NCBI RefSeq assembly: GCF_000686025.1
Contig: NZ_JMLQ01000003.1
Location: 62,001 to 126,000, forward strand
Source: Rhodococcus sp. UNC23MFCrub1.1
Lineage (GTDB): Bacteria; Actinomycetota; Actinomycetes; Mycobacteriales; Mycobacteriaceae
Length of the DNA: 64,000 nucleotides
Reading direction: 5' to 3'
Both the position numbers and the translations under genes were made by a program. The notes under the pieces are model-generated. The model was not told the origin of the DNA and ran no database searches. It worked only from the letters and a program-made list of their open reading frames with translations. The number at the start of each line of letters is the position of its first letter. Position 1 is the stretch's first letter. Of the stretch, positions 9,113 to 18,658 are shown piece by piece.

Positions 9113-10276
9113 GTGGATCGTCGAGACGACAGCCCGCACTCCTCAGGTCCCGGCAGCCGGGCGGGTACCAACGGACCCTGGTCTCCGCCCGAACCGGAAC
9201 GATTCTCTCGGCCGTCCGTTCCGCCCTCCCACGTTCCCGCACCGCACCATCCGGGCCTCGCCGATCCGCGACGCGACTCGGCCGCCTTCGGTGCGGAGAG
9301 TCCGGTGCGCCGACCCGGGTCGCCCTTCGTCTCGCCGGCCCCGTCCTCCACACGGCCGGGGTGGCGCCGCACCCTGGATCGCGTCCTGGGCAGTGGGCGA
9401 CCGGGTGGCCGTGGTGCGGTCGCCTCCGAGGCGGAGCGTCGCCATCAGATCGACCGCATTCGACAGCCGCTGCGCAGCGATTACCGGATCGCCTTCCTGT
9501 CCCTCAAGGGCGGGGTGGGCAAGACGACCGTCACCGTCGGGCTGGGGTCGGTGTTCGCTTCCTTGCGACGCGACGACGTCATCGCCGTCGACGCGAACCC
9601 CGACTTCGGAACGCTGGGGGAGCGCGTCCCGCGGCAGACGATGTCCACGGTGCGCGATCTCCTCGCTGCCCGGCCGACCATCCGGAGTTACGCCGACATC
9701 AGGGAGCACACCTCCCAGTCGTCGAGTCGTCTCGAGGTCGTCGCGGGGGAGCGTGACCCGGCCGCGTCGGAGGCGTTCACCGAACAGGACTACCGCGCGG
9801 TCATCGACACCCTCCGAGCGCACTACAACCTGATCCTCACCGACTGCGGCACGGGCATCATGCACTCGGCGATGGAGGGGGTGCTGTCGCTGGCGCACGC
9901 ACTGGTGCTCGTCAGCTCGCCGGCGGTCGACGGCGCCAAGAGCGCCGCCGCGACCCTCGACTGGCTCGGGCTGCACGGGTACGCGCACCTCGTCGAGCGG
10001 ACCGTCGTCGTCATCAGCGCCCACCGACCGGGCGCCGCGAGCATCGACATGGACGAACTCACCCGGCACTTCCTCGCGCGCTGCCGCGCCGTCGTGGTGA
10101 TTCCCTTCGACGATCATCTGGCGGAGGGCTCCGTCGTCGATCTCGATCGACTGCGCCCCCGCACGCGCGCCGCCTTCATGGACCTGGCGGCGATGATGGC
10201 GGACGATTTCCCCGACGCGGAGGGCCGGCACGCGTCCGCGCCGCAGTCGACGCCGCAGCGTCATCGCGCGTACTGA
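9113..10276 (+). CDS. ParA/MinD-like ATPase with proline-rich N-terminus
   Basis: 387 residues. The first 120 or so are Pro/Ser/Arg-rich and probably disordered. A SIMIBI-class ATPase follows, with deviant Walker A KGGVGKTT in YRIAFLSLKGGVGKTTVTVG, then AVDANPDFGTLGERVP and a Walker B-like LILTDCGTGIMHSAMEG. GTG 9113 is preferred over GTG 9104 because AGGAGGG lies at correct spacing. This architecture resembles the MinD-like proteins linked to type VII secretion in mycobacteria (EspI-like), but no ESX gene is near and no ParB or parS is seen. Role unknown; a positioning or partitioning ATPase is likely. Confidence 0.85.
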   Translation: MDRRDDSPHSSGPGSRAGTNGPWSPPEPERFSRPSVPPSHVPAPHHPGLADPRRDSAAFGAESPVRRPGSPFVSPAPSSTRPGWRRTLDRVLGSGRPGGRGAVASEAERRHQIDRIRQPLRSDYRIAFLSLKGGVGKTTVTVGLGSVFASLRRDDVIAVDANPDFGTLGERVPRQTMSTVRDLLAARPTIRSYADIREHTSQSSSRLEVVAGERDPAASEAFTEQDYRAVIDTLRAHYNLILTDCGTGIMHSAMEGVLSLAHALVLVSSPAVDGAKSAAATLDWLGLHGYAHLVERTVVVISAHRPGAASIDMDELTRHFLARCRAVVVIPFDDHLAEGSVVDLDRLRPRTRAAFMDLAAMMADDFPDAEGRHASAPQSTPQRHRAY

Positions 10277-10283
10277 AGGCGCC

Positions 10284-10823
10284 TCACTCGGGCTCGGCCA
10301 GGGGTTTCAGCACCACCACACCGCGGTCGACGAGAGCCGTGGGATCGAGGTAGTCACGGCCGCGACGCGCTCCCCAGTGCAGGCACCAGGCGGCGCCGCA
10401 CCCCTGGTGACCTGCCTCGAGGACACCGATCGGCTGACCTCGTCGCAGCCGGGTGCCGACCGTGACGGTGGGCGTGACCGGCTCGTACGTCGTCCGGAGG
10501 CCGCCGGCATGGTCGATCGAGACGACGGGGCGGCCGGCGACCGCACCTGCGAACACGACGACGCCGTCCCCGGCCGCGACGACGGTGTGTGTCGGATCGG
10601 AGCCCGCATCGAGGTCGACGCCGCGATGGCCCGGCAGCCACCGCTCGGGTGGCGGGTCGTACGGGGTCACCACGGCGGGACGGGGCTGCAGCGGCCAGTC
10701 GAACGGGCGTCCGTCCGTCTCCGCGGCGGCTACGGATCCGGACGCCAGCAGGGCTGCCGTCAGCGCCGCGGACACGAGCGCCGAACGCGGCGACCAACGG
10801 CGGGCGGAGCGGAGACAGGTCAT
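10284..10823 (-). CDS. M23-family peptidase, secreted (LytM-like)
   Basis: 179-residue protein with a signal peptide (Arg-rich start, then a hydrophobic run from [20 protein letters not shown]) and an M23 peptidase domain. The first zinc motif HRGVDLDAG is intact. The second, normally HxH, reads CLHWG, so its first His is Cys. The region [16 protein letters not shown] otherwise fits actinobacterial M23 proteins next to rpsB, as I recall Rv2891. ATG 10823 follows a GCGGGG stretch. Predicted cell-wall hydrolase or regulator of one; activity is uncertain because of the Cys. Confidence 0.86.
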   Translation of the reverse strand: MTCLRSARRWSPRSALVSAALTAALLASGSVAAAETDGRPFDWPLQPRPAVVTPYDPPPERWLPGHRGVDLDAGSDPTHTVVAAGDGVVVFAGAVAGRPVVSIDHAGGLRTTYEPVTPTVTVGTRLRRGQPIGVLEAGHQGCGAAWCLHWGARRGRDYLDPTALVDRGVVVLKPLAEPE

Positions 10824-11178
10824 CCCCGCACTCTTGCGAACGCGACGACAGTGGTCCCGCGTCGAGCCACCGCACCCGGGGACGGACCGTCCTCCGTGCA
10901 CAGGCGGTCGACCCGGTTATGACCTGCGGCGTCGCGGACGTACACTGACTTCTGCGGCCTGTCCACACGGGTCGACTTCGCGCGCTCGTCGCGCTTCGGT
11001 ACGGAACGGCACCTGTCGATCCTCCACCGGAGCACGGGTTCGTCGGCTGGTCCTGCACTGCAGGTCCGACGGACGACGAGCGCCAGGGCACGACACACCT
11101 GCGGTACGACGGACCCACGGGTTCGGCGATCGACGGTGCTCGCGCATCAACCGGCACACGAAAGAGAGATCCACAGCT
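10824..11178 (+). promoter_or_regulatory. Divergent intergenic region and rpsB leader, candidate -10 at 10941
   Basis: A 355-base gap without a convincing gene. TACACT at 10941-10946 is a good TAnnnT -10 with a poor -35 (TTATGA, 10917-10922, 18-base spacer). If used, it gives a leader of about 225 bases before rpsB, long enough for regulation by a ribosomal protein, but I could not identify a known leader fold. GAGAGAT just before the rpsB ATG is the ribosome site. Confidence 0.45.
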
Positions 11179-12111
11179 ATGGCTGTCGTTACCATGAAGC
11201 AGCTGCTCGACAGCGGCACGCACTTCGGGCACCAGACCCGTCGTTGGAATCCGAAGATGAAGCGATTCATCTTCACCGATCGCAACGGCATCTACATCAT
11301 CGACCTGCAGCAGACGCTGACGTACATCGATCAGGCGTACGAATTCGTCAAGGAGACCGTCGCCCACGGTGGCACCGTTCTCTTCGTCGGGACCAAGAAG
11401 CAGGCACAGGAGTCCATTGCGGCCGAGGCGACTCGGGTCGGAATGCCCTACGTGAACCAGCGCTGGCTCGGCGGCATGCTCACCAACTTCACCACTGTCC
11501 ACAAGCGTCTGATCCGGCTCAAGGAACTCGAGTCGATGGAGCAGACCGGTGGCTTCGAGGGCCGCACGAAGAAGGAAATCCTCATGCTCACGCGTGAGAT
11601 GACCAAGCTCGATCGCACCCTCGGTGGTATCCGGGACATGTCCAAGGTCCCGTCGGCGATCTGGATCGTCGACACCAACAAGGAGCACCTCGCGGTCGCC
11701 GAGGCTCGCAAGCTGAACATCCCGGTCATCGCGATCCTGGACACCAACTGCGACCCCGACGTCGTCGACTACCCGATCCCGGGCAACGACGACGCGATCC
11801 GTTCCGCAGCACTCCTCACCAAGGTCGTGGCGTCCGCCGTGGCCGAGGGCGTGCAGGCGCGTGCCGGCCGCAACGCCGGTACGGACGAGAAGCCCGAGGT
11901 CGGTGCCGGCGAGCCCCTGGCCGAGTGGGAGCTCGAGCAGCTCTCGCAGGCCTCCCCGGCCGCCGAGGCGACGCAGCAGGCCGCTGCCGAGACCCCGGCA
12001 GCCACCGACACACCCGTCACGGAGGCTCCGGCCGCCGAGGGCGCGAACGGTGCGGCGGCTCCCGCCGAGACCGAGGCACCCGTCGCGGACGTTCCCACCG
12101 CGCAGAACTGA
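11179..12111 (+). CDS. rpsB: 30S ribosomal protein S2
   Basis: 310 residues. The S2 core is plain: [67 protein letters not shown], and the C-terminal [29 protein letters not shown] split over the RNA-binding surface. A low-complexity Ala/Glu/Pro tail of about 70 residues follows, longer than in E. coli but usual in actinobacteria. ATG 11179 follows AAAGAGAGAT. First gene of the rpsB-tsf-pyrH-frr-cdsA cluster. Confidence 0.98.
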   Translation: MAVVTMKQLLDSGTHFGHQTRRWNPKMKRFIFTDRNGIYIIDLQQTLTYIDQAYEFVKETVAHGGTVLFVGTKKQAQESIAAEATRVGMPYVNQRWLGGMLTNFTTVHKRLIRLKELESMEQTGGFEGRTKKEILMLTREMTKLDRTLGGIRDMSKVPSAIWIVDTNKEHLAVAEARKLNIPVIAILDTNCDPDVVDYPIPGNDDAIRSAALLTKVVASAVAEGVQARAGRNAGTDEKPEVGAGEPLAEWELEQLSQASPAAEATQQAAAETPAATDTPVTEAPAAEGANGAAAPAETEAPVADVPTAQN

Positions 12112-12119
12112 TCACGGTC

Positions 12120-12163
12120 GAGACCCGGTGTGCCCGTTAGTGGCGCACCGGGTCTCGTTCTGA
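12120..12163 (+). terminator. Terminator or attenuator between rpsB and tsf
   Basis: GAGACCCGGTGTGC (12120-12133) pairs with GCGCACCGGGTCTC (12143-12156): a 14-bp stem with one G-U pair and a nine-base loop, followed by GTTCTGATT. It probably lowers read-through so that S2 and EF-Ts can be made at different levels. Confidence 0.72.
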
Positions 12164-12187
12164 TTCACCCCCTCTCTCGTCACACAC

Positions 12188-12210
12188 GAGACGCATCACC
12201 CGTGCGTCTC
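12188..12210 (+). promoter_or_regulatory. Second hairpin just before the tsf ribosome site
   Basis: GAGACGCA (12188-12195) pairs perfectly with TGCGTCTC (12203-12210) across a seven-base loop. It ends 12 bases before the AAGGAGG that serves tsf. It may be a processing site or a stabilising 5' hairpin; it is not followed by a T-run. Confidence 0.5.
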
Positions 12211-12239
12211 CACGAGCAATGCAAGGAGGCTCGCCCACG

Positions 12240-13064
12240 ATGGCGAACTACACTGCCGCCGACGTCAAGCGGCTCCGTGAGCTGACCGGCTCCGGCATGT
12301 TGGACTGCAAGAACGCGCTCGCCGACAACGACGGTGACTTCGACAAGGCCGTCGAGCAGCTCCGTATCAAGGGCGCGAAGGACGTCGGCAAGCGCGCCGA
12401 GCGTTCCACCGCCGAGGGTCTCGTCGTCGCGAAGAACGGTGTCCTCCTCGAGATCAACTCGGAGACCGACTTCGTCGCCAAGAACGAGGAGTTCCAGAAC
12501 TTCGCGCAGTCCATCGCGGACGTGGCGGCCGAGGGCAAGCCGGCCGACGTCGACGCCCTGAAGGCGCTGCAGCTCGACGGCAAGACCGTCGACGCCGCAC
12601 TGCAGGAGCTCTCGGCCAAGATCGGCGAGAAGCTCGAGATCCGTCGCGTCGTCTCCTTCGACGGTCCGGTCGCGACCTACCTGCACAAGCGCAGCTCGGA
12701 CCTCCCGCCCGCCGTCGGTGTCCTCGTCGAGTACACCGGTGAGGGCGAGGCCGCAGCCGAGGCCGCTCGCGGCGCAGCGATGCAGGTCGCCGCGCTCAAG
12801 GCCAAGTACGTCACCCGCGACGAGGTCCCCGCCGACATCGTCGAGGGCGAGCGCCGCATCGCGGAGCAGACCGCCCGCGAGGAGGGCAAGCCCGAGCAGG
12901 CACTGCCCAAGATCATCGAGGGTCGCGTCAACGGCTACTACAAGGACGTCGTGCTGACCGAGCAGTCCTCGGTCCAGGACAGCAAGAAGACCGTCAAGGC
13001 TCTTCTCGCCGACGCCGGAGTCACCATCACGCGCTTCGTGCGTTTCGAGGTCGGCTCCAACTGA
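12240..13064 (+). CDS. tsf: Elongation factor Ts
   Basis: 274-residue guanine-nucleotide exchange factor for EF-Tu. The N-terminal UBA-like domain [18 protein letters not shown] with [20 protein letters not shown], the conserved [11 protein letters not shown], and C-terminal [15 protein letters not shown] are diagnostic. ATG 12240 is set by the strong AAGGAGG at 12223. Hairpins lie on both sides of the gene. Confidence 0.98.
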   Translation: MANYTAADVKRLRELTGSGMLDCKNALADNDGDFDKAVEQLRIKGAKDVGKRAERSTAEGLVVAKNGVLLEINSETDFVAKNEEFQNFAQSIADVAAEGKPADVDALKALQLDGKTVDAALQELSAKIGEKLEIRRVVSFDGPVATYLHKRSSDLPPAVGVLVEYTGEGEAAAEAARGAAMQVAALKAKYVTRDEVPADIVEGERRIAEQTAREEGKPEQALPKIIEGRVNGYYKDVVLTEQSSVQDSKKTVKALLADAGVTITRFVRFEVGSN

Positions 13065-13088
13065 GCCTCGTGACACCCGAGTGACGTC

Positions 13089-13130
13089 ATGACCGTGCCG
13101 TCCACCCCGATGGGTGGACGGCACAGTCAT
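13089..13130 (+). terminator. Hairpin terminator after tsf
   Basis: 18-base arms ATGACCGTGCCGTCCACC (13089-13106) and GGTGGACGGCACAGTCAT (13113-13130) pair with a single mismatch around a six-base loop. No T-run follows, as is common for GC-rich actinobacterial terminators. It separates rpsB-tsf from pyrH-frr. Confidence 0.72.
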
Positions 13131-13220
13131 GTGCGCCCCGTGCCGACGCATGGGGCAAGATCAGGCGCAACAGTGTCGTGCGGACACCGACCCGCACACG
13201 CCCCACGGACAGGAGCCTTC

Positions 13221-13946
13221 ATGACCGAGTCGTCGCCCGCCCGCACCGGATTCTCCCGAGTGCTGCTCAAACTGGGCGGTGAGATGTTCGGTGGTGGCCA
13301 GGTCGGGCTCGATCCCGACGTGGTGCAGAAGGTGGCGGAGGAGATCGCGGACGTCGTCCGTTCGGGTGTCCAGGTCGCCGTCGTCATCGGCGGCGGGAAC
13401 TTCTTCCGCGGAGCCGAGCTCCAGGTGCGCGGTATGGACCGGTCCCGCTCCGACTACATGGGCATGCTGGGCACCGTCATGAACTGCCTCGCCCTGCAGG
13501 ACTTCCTCGAGAAGCAGGGCATCACCACGCGCGTGCAGACGGCCATCACCATGGGGCAGGTCGCCGAGCCGTACATCCCGCTGCGCGCCGAACGCCACCT
13601 CGAGAAGGGGCGCGTGGTCATCTTCGGAGCCGGCATGGGCATGCCGTACTTCTCCACCGACACCACGGCGGCGCAGCGTGCGCTCGAGATCGGCGCGGAA
13701 GTGGTGCTGATGGCCAAGGGTGTCGACGGGGTCTACTCCGCGGACCCGCGCGAGGATCCGACCGCCACGATGTACACCGAGATCTCGCACCGCGAGGTCA
13801 TCGAGAAGGGGCTGAAGGTGGCCGATGCCACAGCCTTCAGCCTCTGCATGGACAATGGGATGCCGATCATGGTCTTCAATCTGCTCACCGAGGGAAACAT
13901 CGCGCGAGCGGTGTCGGGTGAGAAGATCGGAACCCTGGTCAAGTGA
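13221..13946 (+). CDS. pyrH: Uridylate kinase
   Basis: 241-residue UMP kinase of the amino-acid kinase fold; makes UDP in pyrimidine synthesis. Seen: [52 protein letters not shown] split across the UMP-binding loop, and [23 protein letters not shown] 13221 follows AGGAG. Begins a second transcription unit after the tsf hairpin, with frr next. Confidence 0.98.
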   Translation: MTESSPARTGFSRVLLKLGGEMFGGGQVGLDPDVVQKVAEEIADVVRSGVQVAVVIGGGNFFRGAELQVRGMDRSRSDYMGMLGTVMNCLALQDFLEKQGITTRVQTAITMGQVAEPYIPLRAERHLEKGRVVIFGAGMGMPYFSTDTTAAQRALEIGAEVVLMAKGVDGVYSADPREDPTATMYTEISHREVIEKGLKVADATAFSLCMDNGMPIMVFNLLTEGNIARAVSGEKIGTLVK

Positions 13947-13995
13947 GTCACCACGTGCAGTCGCTGCACACTCGAGGTTTTCGGAAGGAACGGTC

Positions 13996-14553
13996 GTGAT
14001 CGACGAAGCGCTCTTCGACGCCGAAGAGAGAATGGAAAAGGCCGTCACGGTCGCGCAGAACGATCTGTCGTCCATTCGGACGGGTCGCGCGAACCCGGGG
14101 ATGTTCTCGAAGATCGTGGTCGAGTACTACGGCTCGCTGACCCCCATCACCCAGCTCGCGGGCATCAACGTGCCCGAGGCGCGCATGGTGATCGTCAAGC
14201 CGTACGAGCAGGCCCAGTTGGGCCCCATCGAGACTGCGATCCGCAACTCGGACCTGGGGTTCAACCCGTCCAACGACGGACACATCATCCGGATCTCGAT
14301 CCCGCAGCTCACCGAGGAGCGGCGCCGCGAGTACGTCAAGCAGGCCAAGAGCAAGGGTGAGGACGCGAAGGTGTCCATCCGCAACGTCCGCCGCAAGGTG
14401 ATGGACGAGCTCAAGCGCATCCAGAAGGACGGCGAGGCAGGCGAGGACGAGGTCACGCGTGCGGAGGCCGAGCTCGACAAGACCACCGCGAAGTACGTGG
14501 CGCAGGTGGACGAGATCGTGAAGAACAAGGAAGCGGAACTGATGGAGGTGTGA
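13996..14553 (+). CDS. frr: Ribosome-recycling factor
   Basis: 185-residue RRF, which with EF-G splits post-termination ribosomes. The conserved [27 protein letters not shown]-like [15 protein letters not shown], and the long helical [21 protein letters not shown] region are present. GTG 13996 is set by GGAAGGA upstream. The stop overlaps the cdsA GTG (GTGA). Confidence 0.98.
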   Translation: MIDEALFDAEERMEKAVTVAQNDLSSIRTGRANPGMFSKIVVEYYGSLTPITQLAGINVPEARMVIVKPYEQAQLGPIETAIRNSDLGFNPSNDGHIIRISIPQLTEERRREYVKQAKSKGEDAKVSIRNVRRKVMDELKRIQKDGEAGEDEVTRAEAELDKTTAKYVAQVDEIVKNKEAELMEV

Positions 14554-15464
14554 CCTCCGCACGTCCCGGTGGCCCAGATGAAGTGAAACGAGAAGCAGTG
14601 TCCGTATCGGCCGACAACGGTTCGACCGCCGATCCCGCCCCGAAGACCTCGCGGGCGGGCCGCGACCTCCCCGCGGCGATCGCGGTCGGCGGCGCACTGG
14701 GCGTGTCGCTCATCGTCGTCCTGGTCCTGGTTCCGCTCGTGTTCATCGGCATCGCCGCGGCCGCGGTCGCCGTCGCCTCGTGGGAGGTGACGAAGCGGCT
14801 GCGGGAGTCCGACATCTCCGTGCCCCGGATCCCGGTGATCCTCGGAGGTCAGGCGATGATCTGGCTCGCGTGGCCGTTCGGCGCACTGGGCGCGCTCAGT
14901 GCGTTCGCCGCGACGGTACTGGTCACGATGGTCTGGCGCCTGTTGTCCGGTGGTCTGGACGTGGCACCGAAGAACTACCTGCGCGACTGCGCGATCTCGA
15001 TCTTCGTCCTGTCGTGGCTGCCGCTGTTCGGTGCGTTCGCGGCGTTGCTGACCCTCGAGGACGACGGCGGCTCGCGCGTCCTCGTGCTCATGATCGCGGT
15101 GGTGTGTTCGGACGTCGGCGGCTACGCGGCCGGAGTCCTGTTCGGACGGCATGCGATGGCGCCGGCCATCAGCCCGAAGAAGTCCTGGGAGGGGCTCGGC
15201 GGATCGCTGCTCTTCAGTGTCGTCGGGTGCGTCCTCACCGTCACGTTCCTGCTGGACGCGAACCCGTTCGTGGGGGCCCTGCTGGGCGTGCTCATCGTTT
15301 TCTCCGCGACGCTCGGCGACCTGGTCGAGTCGCAGGTCAAGCGGGAGCTCGGGATCAAGGACATGGGGACGATGCTTCCCGGTCACGGCGGACTGATGGA
15401 CCGCCTCGACTCCGTTCTGCCCAGCATCCTCGTGACGTGGATCGTTCTGACGATCTTCGTCTGA
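14550..15464 (+). CDS. cdsA: Phosphatidate cytidylyltransferase
   Basis: 304-residue integral membrane enzyme making CDP-diacylglycerol from phosphatidate and CTP, the precursor of phosphatidylinositol and cardiolipin. About eight hydrophobic segments follow a polar N-terminus. The family signature is at the end: [14 protein letters not shown] and [20 protein letters not shown] with [12 protein letters not shown] 14550 overlaps the frr stop; GTG 14583 is an alternative. Confidence 0.96.
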   Translation: MTSARPGGPDEVKREAVSVSADNGSTADPAPKTSRAGRDLPAAIAVGGALGVSLIVVLVLVPLVFIGIAAAAVAVASWEVTKRLRESDISVPRIPVILGGQAMIWLAWPFGALGALSAFAATVLVTMVWRLLSGGLDVAPKNYLRDCAISIFVLSWLPLFGAFAALLTLEDDGGSRVLVLMIAVVCSDVGGYAAGVLFGRHAMAPAISPKKSWEGLGGSLLFSVVGCVLTVTFLLDANPFVGALLGVLIVFSATLGDLVESQVKRELGIKDMGTMLPGHGGLMDRLDSVLPSILVTWIVLTIFV

Positions 15465-15468
15465 TCCT

Positions 15469-16182
15469 GTGCCCGGTCGCGACGGCGTGATCGCCAGCCC
15501 GAACATCTGGAACTGGCCCGACGTGTACGAGGCCGAGAATCGCGCCCAGGACGTCACCGGCGAGATCGAGGCGGTGCTGCGGGATCTCACGCCGTGGGCG
15601 GGACGCGACGTCGTCGACGTCGGATGCGGAACCGGATTCCATCTGCCTCTGTTCGCCCGCGAGGCACGGTCCGTGGTCGGTGTCGAACCACACCCACCAC
15701 TGATCGAGCGTGCTCGGCACCGGGTCGCGGGCTCGGCTGTGCGGGTGCTCCGGGGGACTGCGGATCGGCTGCCGCTGGAGGACTGCTCGGCGGACGTCGT
15801 GCACGCCAGGACGGCCTACTTCTTCGGGCCGGGATGCGGGCCGGGCATCACCGAGGCCATGCGCGTCCTGCGCCCCGGGGGTGTGGTGGTGGTGGTGGAT
15901 CTCGACGCCACGGTCGATCCGTACGGAGGATGGATGCGCCGCGACCTGCCGCACTACGACCCCCTCACCGTCGAACGATTCTTCGCCGCGCAGGGTTTCG
16001 ACCTGCGCCGGGTCCGGACGCGGTGGTCGTTCGCGGACCGCGAGGAGGCCGCTGCGGTGCTGGGAATCGAGTTCTCGCCGCGGGTGGCCGCTCGCGCGCT
16101 GCGGCAGCTCACCGGCACGTCCGTCGAGGTCGGATACCGGGTGCACACTCGTCGCAGACCGCACGGACTCGAGACGGCCTGA
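15469..16182 (+). CDS. Class I SAM-dependent methyltransferase
   Basis: 237 residues. SAM-binding motif I is VVDVGCGTGFHLP (about 49-61), the acidic motif II is VVGVEPHPPLIE, motif III region is GTADRLPLEDCSADVVHAR, and MRVLRPGGVVVVVDLD follows. GTG 15469 starts four bases after cdsA, suggesting cotranscription. Substrate unknown; the type-11-like core is shared by lipid, quinone and small-molecule methyltransferases, so only the general reaction is supported. Confidence 0.88.
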   Translation: MPGRDGVIASPNIWNWPDVYEAENRAQDVTGEIEAVLRDLTPWAGRDVVDVGCGTGFHLPLFAREARSVVGVEPHPPLIERARHRVAGSAVRVLRGTADRLPLEDCSADVVHARTAYFFGPGCGPGITEAMRVLRPGGVVVVVDLDATVDPYGGWMRRDLPHYDPLTVERFFAAQGFDLRRVRTRWSFADREEAAAVLGIEFSPRVAARALRQLTGTSVEVGYRVHTRRRPHGLETA

Positions 16183-16233
16183 GCCGCCGCGTCGGCGATC
16201 AGGAATCGAGAAGCAGCCCCGATGCGCACCGGC

Positions 16234-16239
16234 TACCGT
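16234..16239 (+). promoter_or_regulatory. Candidate -10 for the UvrA-like gene
   Basis: TACCGT fits TAnnnT and lies 40 bases before the start at 16280. GAAGGA at 16266-16271 serves as ribosome site. No strong -35. Confidence 0.35.
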
Positions 16240-16279
16240 GTCCGCTGACCCGTTCGCTGCACCACGAAGGACATCAGCC

Positions 16280-18655
16280 ATGGCCACGAAGTCGAGTACC
16301 GCACGGCACGTCGCCGACACCCACGATGTCATCCGGGTGCAGGGGGCGAGAGTCAACACTCTGCAGAACGTGAGCGTCGACCTCCCGAAGCGCCGTTTGA
16401 CGGTCTTCACCGGCGTGTCCGGATCGGGCAAGAGTTCGTTGGTGTTCGGCACGATCGCCGCCGAGTCCCAGCGCATGATCAACGAGACGTACAGCGCGTT
16501 CGTGCAGGGGTTCATGCCCAGTCTCGCGCGGCCCGACGTGGATCTGCTCGACGGTCTGACGACGGCCATCATCGTGGACCAGCAGCGGCTCGGCGCCGAT
16601 CCGAGGTCCACCGTCGGTACCGCCACCGACGCCAACGCGATGCTGCGCATCCTCTTCAGCCGTCTCGGACAGCCGTACGTGGGCTCCCCGCAGGCGTTCT
16701 CGTTCAACGTGGCGTCCATCTCCGGTGCGGGAGCGGTGACGGTGGAGAAGGGCGGACGTCAGACAAAGGAGAAGCGCACCTTCAGCATCACCGGCGGGAT
16801 GTGTCCGCGGTGCGAGGGGCGCGGCTCCGTCTCCGACATCGACCTCACGGCGCTCTTCGACGACAGCAAGTCGCTCAACGAGGGTGCGATCACGATCCCC
16901 GGCTACAGCATGGAGGGGTGGTACGGGAGGATCTTCCGCGGCTCCGGCTACTTCGATCCGGACAAGCCCATCGCGAAGTTCACCAAGCGCCAGCGCGAGG
17001 ACCTGCTGTACCGGGAGCCGACCAAGATCCAGGTGGACGGCATCAATCTCACGTACTCCGGACTGATTCCCCAGATCCAGAAGTCGTTCCTGTCCAAGGA
17101 CGTCGACGCGATGCAGCCGCACATCCGGGCGTTCGTCGAACGCGCGGTGACCTTCGCCGTGTGCCCGGAGTGCGACGGCACGCGGCTCAACGAGGGTGCA
17201 CGGTCCTCGAAGATCGACGGCGTGTCGATCGCCGACGCGTGCGCCATGCAGATCAGCGATCTCGCAACGTGGATCCGCGGAGTGTCGGCACCGTCCGTGG
17301 CCCCGCTGCTCGCCTCGCTGGGAGACACCCTCGACTCGTTCCGGGAGATCGGACTGGGCTATCTGAGTCTCGACCGGCCGGCGGGCACGCTCTCCGGTGG
17401 TGAAGCGCAGCGCACCAAGATGATCCGACACCTCGGATCGTCGCTCACCGACGTCACCTACGTCTTCGACGAACCCACCACCGGACTCCATCCCCACGAC
17501 ATCGCCAACATGAACGATCTGTTGATCCGGTTGCGCGACAAGGGAAACACGGTGCTCGTCGTCGAGCACAAGCCCGAGACGATCGTCATCGCCGACCACG
17601 TCGTCGATCTCGGACCCGGCGCCGGAACGGCCGGTGGCACGGTGTGCTTCGAGGGCACCGTCGAGGGGCTGCGGACGAGTGACACCATCACGGGCCGGCA
17701 CTTCGACGACCGCGCCGCGGTGAAGGACGCGGTGCGCACGTCGACCGGAGCGGTGGAGATCCGCGGCGCCGATTCGCACAACCTGAAGTCGGTGGACGTC
17801 GACGTGCCCCTCGGGGTCCTGGTGGTCGTGACCGGGGTCGCCGGGTCGGGCAAGAGTTCGTTGATCCACGGCTCGCTCTCGGGCCGCGAGGACGTCGTGG
17901 CCGTCGATCAGGGCGCGATCCGCGGCTCGCGGCGCAGCAACCCCGCGACCTACACGGGTCTCCTCGAGCCGATCCGGAAGGCCTTCGCCAAGGTCAACGG
18001 AGTGAAGCCGGCTCTCTTCAGCGCGAATTCGGAGGGAGCGTGCCCGACGTGCAACGGCAACGGGGTGATCTACAGCGACCTCGCGATGATGGCCGGAGTC
18101 GCCACCGTGTGCGAGCTGTGCGAGGGCCGACGGTTCCAGAACTCGGTCCTCGAGTACCACCTCGGCGGCCGCGACATCAGCGAGGTGCTCGCGATGTCGG
18201 TGGCGCAGGCACAGGAGTTCTTCGCCGACGGTGACGCCGCGCTACCGGCGGCGCATCGAATCCTGACCCGCCTGAACGACGTTGGCCTGGGCTATCTGAA
18301 GATCGGTCAGCCGCTGACCACACTGTCCGGCGGCGAGCGTCAGCGGCTGAAGCTGGCGACGCACATGGGGGACAAGGGCGGCATCCTGGTCCTCGACGAG
18401 CCCACGACGGGACTGCATCTCGCCGACGTCGAGCAGTTGCTCGCCCTGCTCGACAGGCTGGTGGACGCCGGGAAGTCGGTGATCGTCATCGAGCATCACC
18501 AGGCCGTGATGGCCCATGCGGACTGGATCATCGACCTCGGACCGGGCGCCGGGCACGACGGTGGCACCGTGGTCTACGAAGGAACACCCGCGGACCTGGT
18601 CGCGGCACGGTCCACCCTCACGGGTGAACACCTCGCCGTGTACGTCGAGCGGTGA
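16280..18655 (+). CDS. UvrA-like ABC ATPase lacking the UvrB-binding domain
   Basis: 791 residues, against about 950 for housekeeping UvrA. Two ABC modules: Walker A GVSGSGKSS (45-53) and GVAGSGKSS (about 518-526); signatures LSGGEAQRTKM (about 370) and LSGGERQRLKLA (about 682); D-loop regions FDEPTTGLHPHD and LDEPTTGLHLAD. Zinc modules CPRC/CPEC (about 174 and 294) and CPTC/CELC (about 587 and 612). After STVGTATDANAMLRILFSRLG it runs almost directly to the CPRC module, so the UvrB-binding and insertion segments are absent. This is the class of Deinococcus UvrA2 and Streptomyces DrrC, linked to damage tolerance or drug resistance. Not the housekeeping excinuclease subunit. Confidence 0.92.
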   Translation: MATKSSTARHVADTHDVIRVQGARVNTLQNVSVDLPKRRLTVFTGVSGSGKSSLVFGTIAAESQRMINETYSAFVQGFMPSLARPDVDLLDGLTTAIIVDQQRLGADPRSTVGTATDANAMLRILFSRLGQPYVGSPQAFSFNVASISGAGAVTVEKGGRQTKEKRTFSITGGMCPRCEGRGSVSDIDLTALFDDSKSLNEGAITIPGYSMEGWYGRIFRGSGYFDPDKPIAKFTKRQREDLLYREPTKIQVDGINLTYSGLIPQIQKSFLSKDVDAMQPHIRAFVERAVTFAVCPECDGTRLNEGARSSKIDGVSIADACAMQISDLATWIRGVSAPSVAPLLASLGDTLDSFREIGLGYLSLDRPAGTLSGGEAQRTKMIRHLGSSLTDVTYVFDEPTTGLHPHDIANMNDLLIRLRDKGNTVLVVEHKPETIVIADHVVDLGPGAGTAGGTVCFEGTVEGLRTSDTITGRHFDDRAAVKDAVRTSTGAVEIRGADSHNLKSVDVDVPLGVLVVVTGVAGSGKSSLIHGSLSGREDVVAVDQGAIRGSRRSNPATYTGLLEPIRKAFAKVNGVKPALFSANSEGACPTCNGNGVIYSDLAMMAGVATVCELCEGRRFQNSVLEYHLGGRDISEVLAMSVAQAQEFFADGDAALPAAHRILTRLNDVGLGYLKIGQPLTTLSGGERQRLKLATHMGDKGGILVLDEPTTGLHLADVEQLLALLDRLVDAGKSVIVIEHHQAVMAHADWIIDLGPGAGHDGGTVVYEGTPADLVAARSTLTGEHLAVYVER

Positions 18656-18658
18656 CCG

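Noticed and set aside
13954-13968. GTGCAG-TCG-CTGCAC hairpin between pyrH and frr
   Set aside because: Only six base pairs with a triloop and no T-run; too short to call a terminator.
15710-16279. Upstream extension of the UvrA-like frame
   Set aside because: It runs antiphase through the methyltransferase gene and a non-coding gap; the ATG at 16280 has a ribosome site and matches family N-termini.
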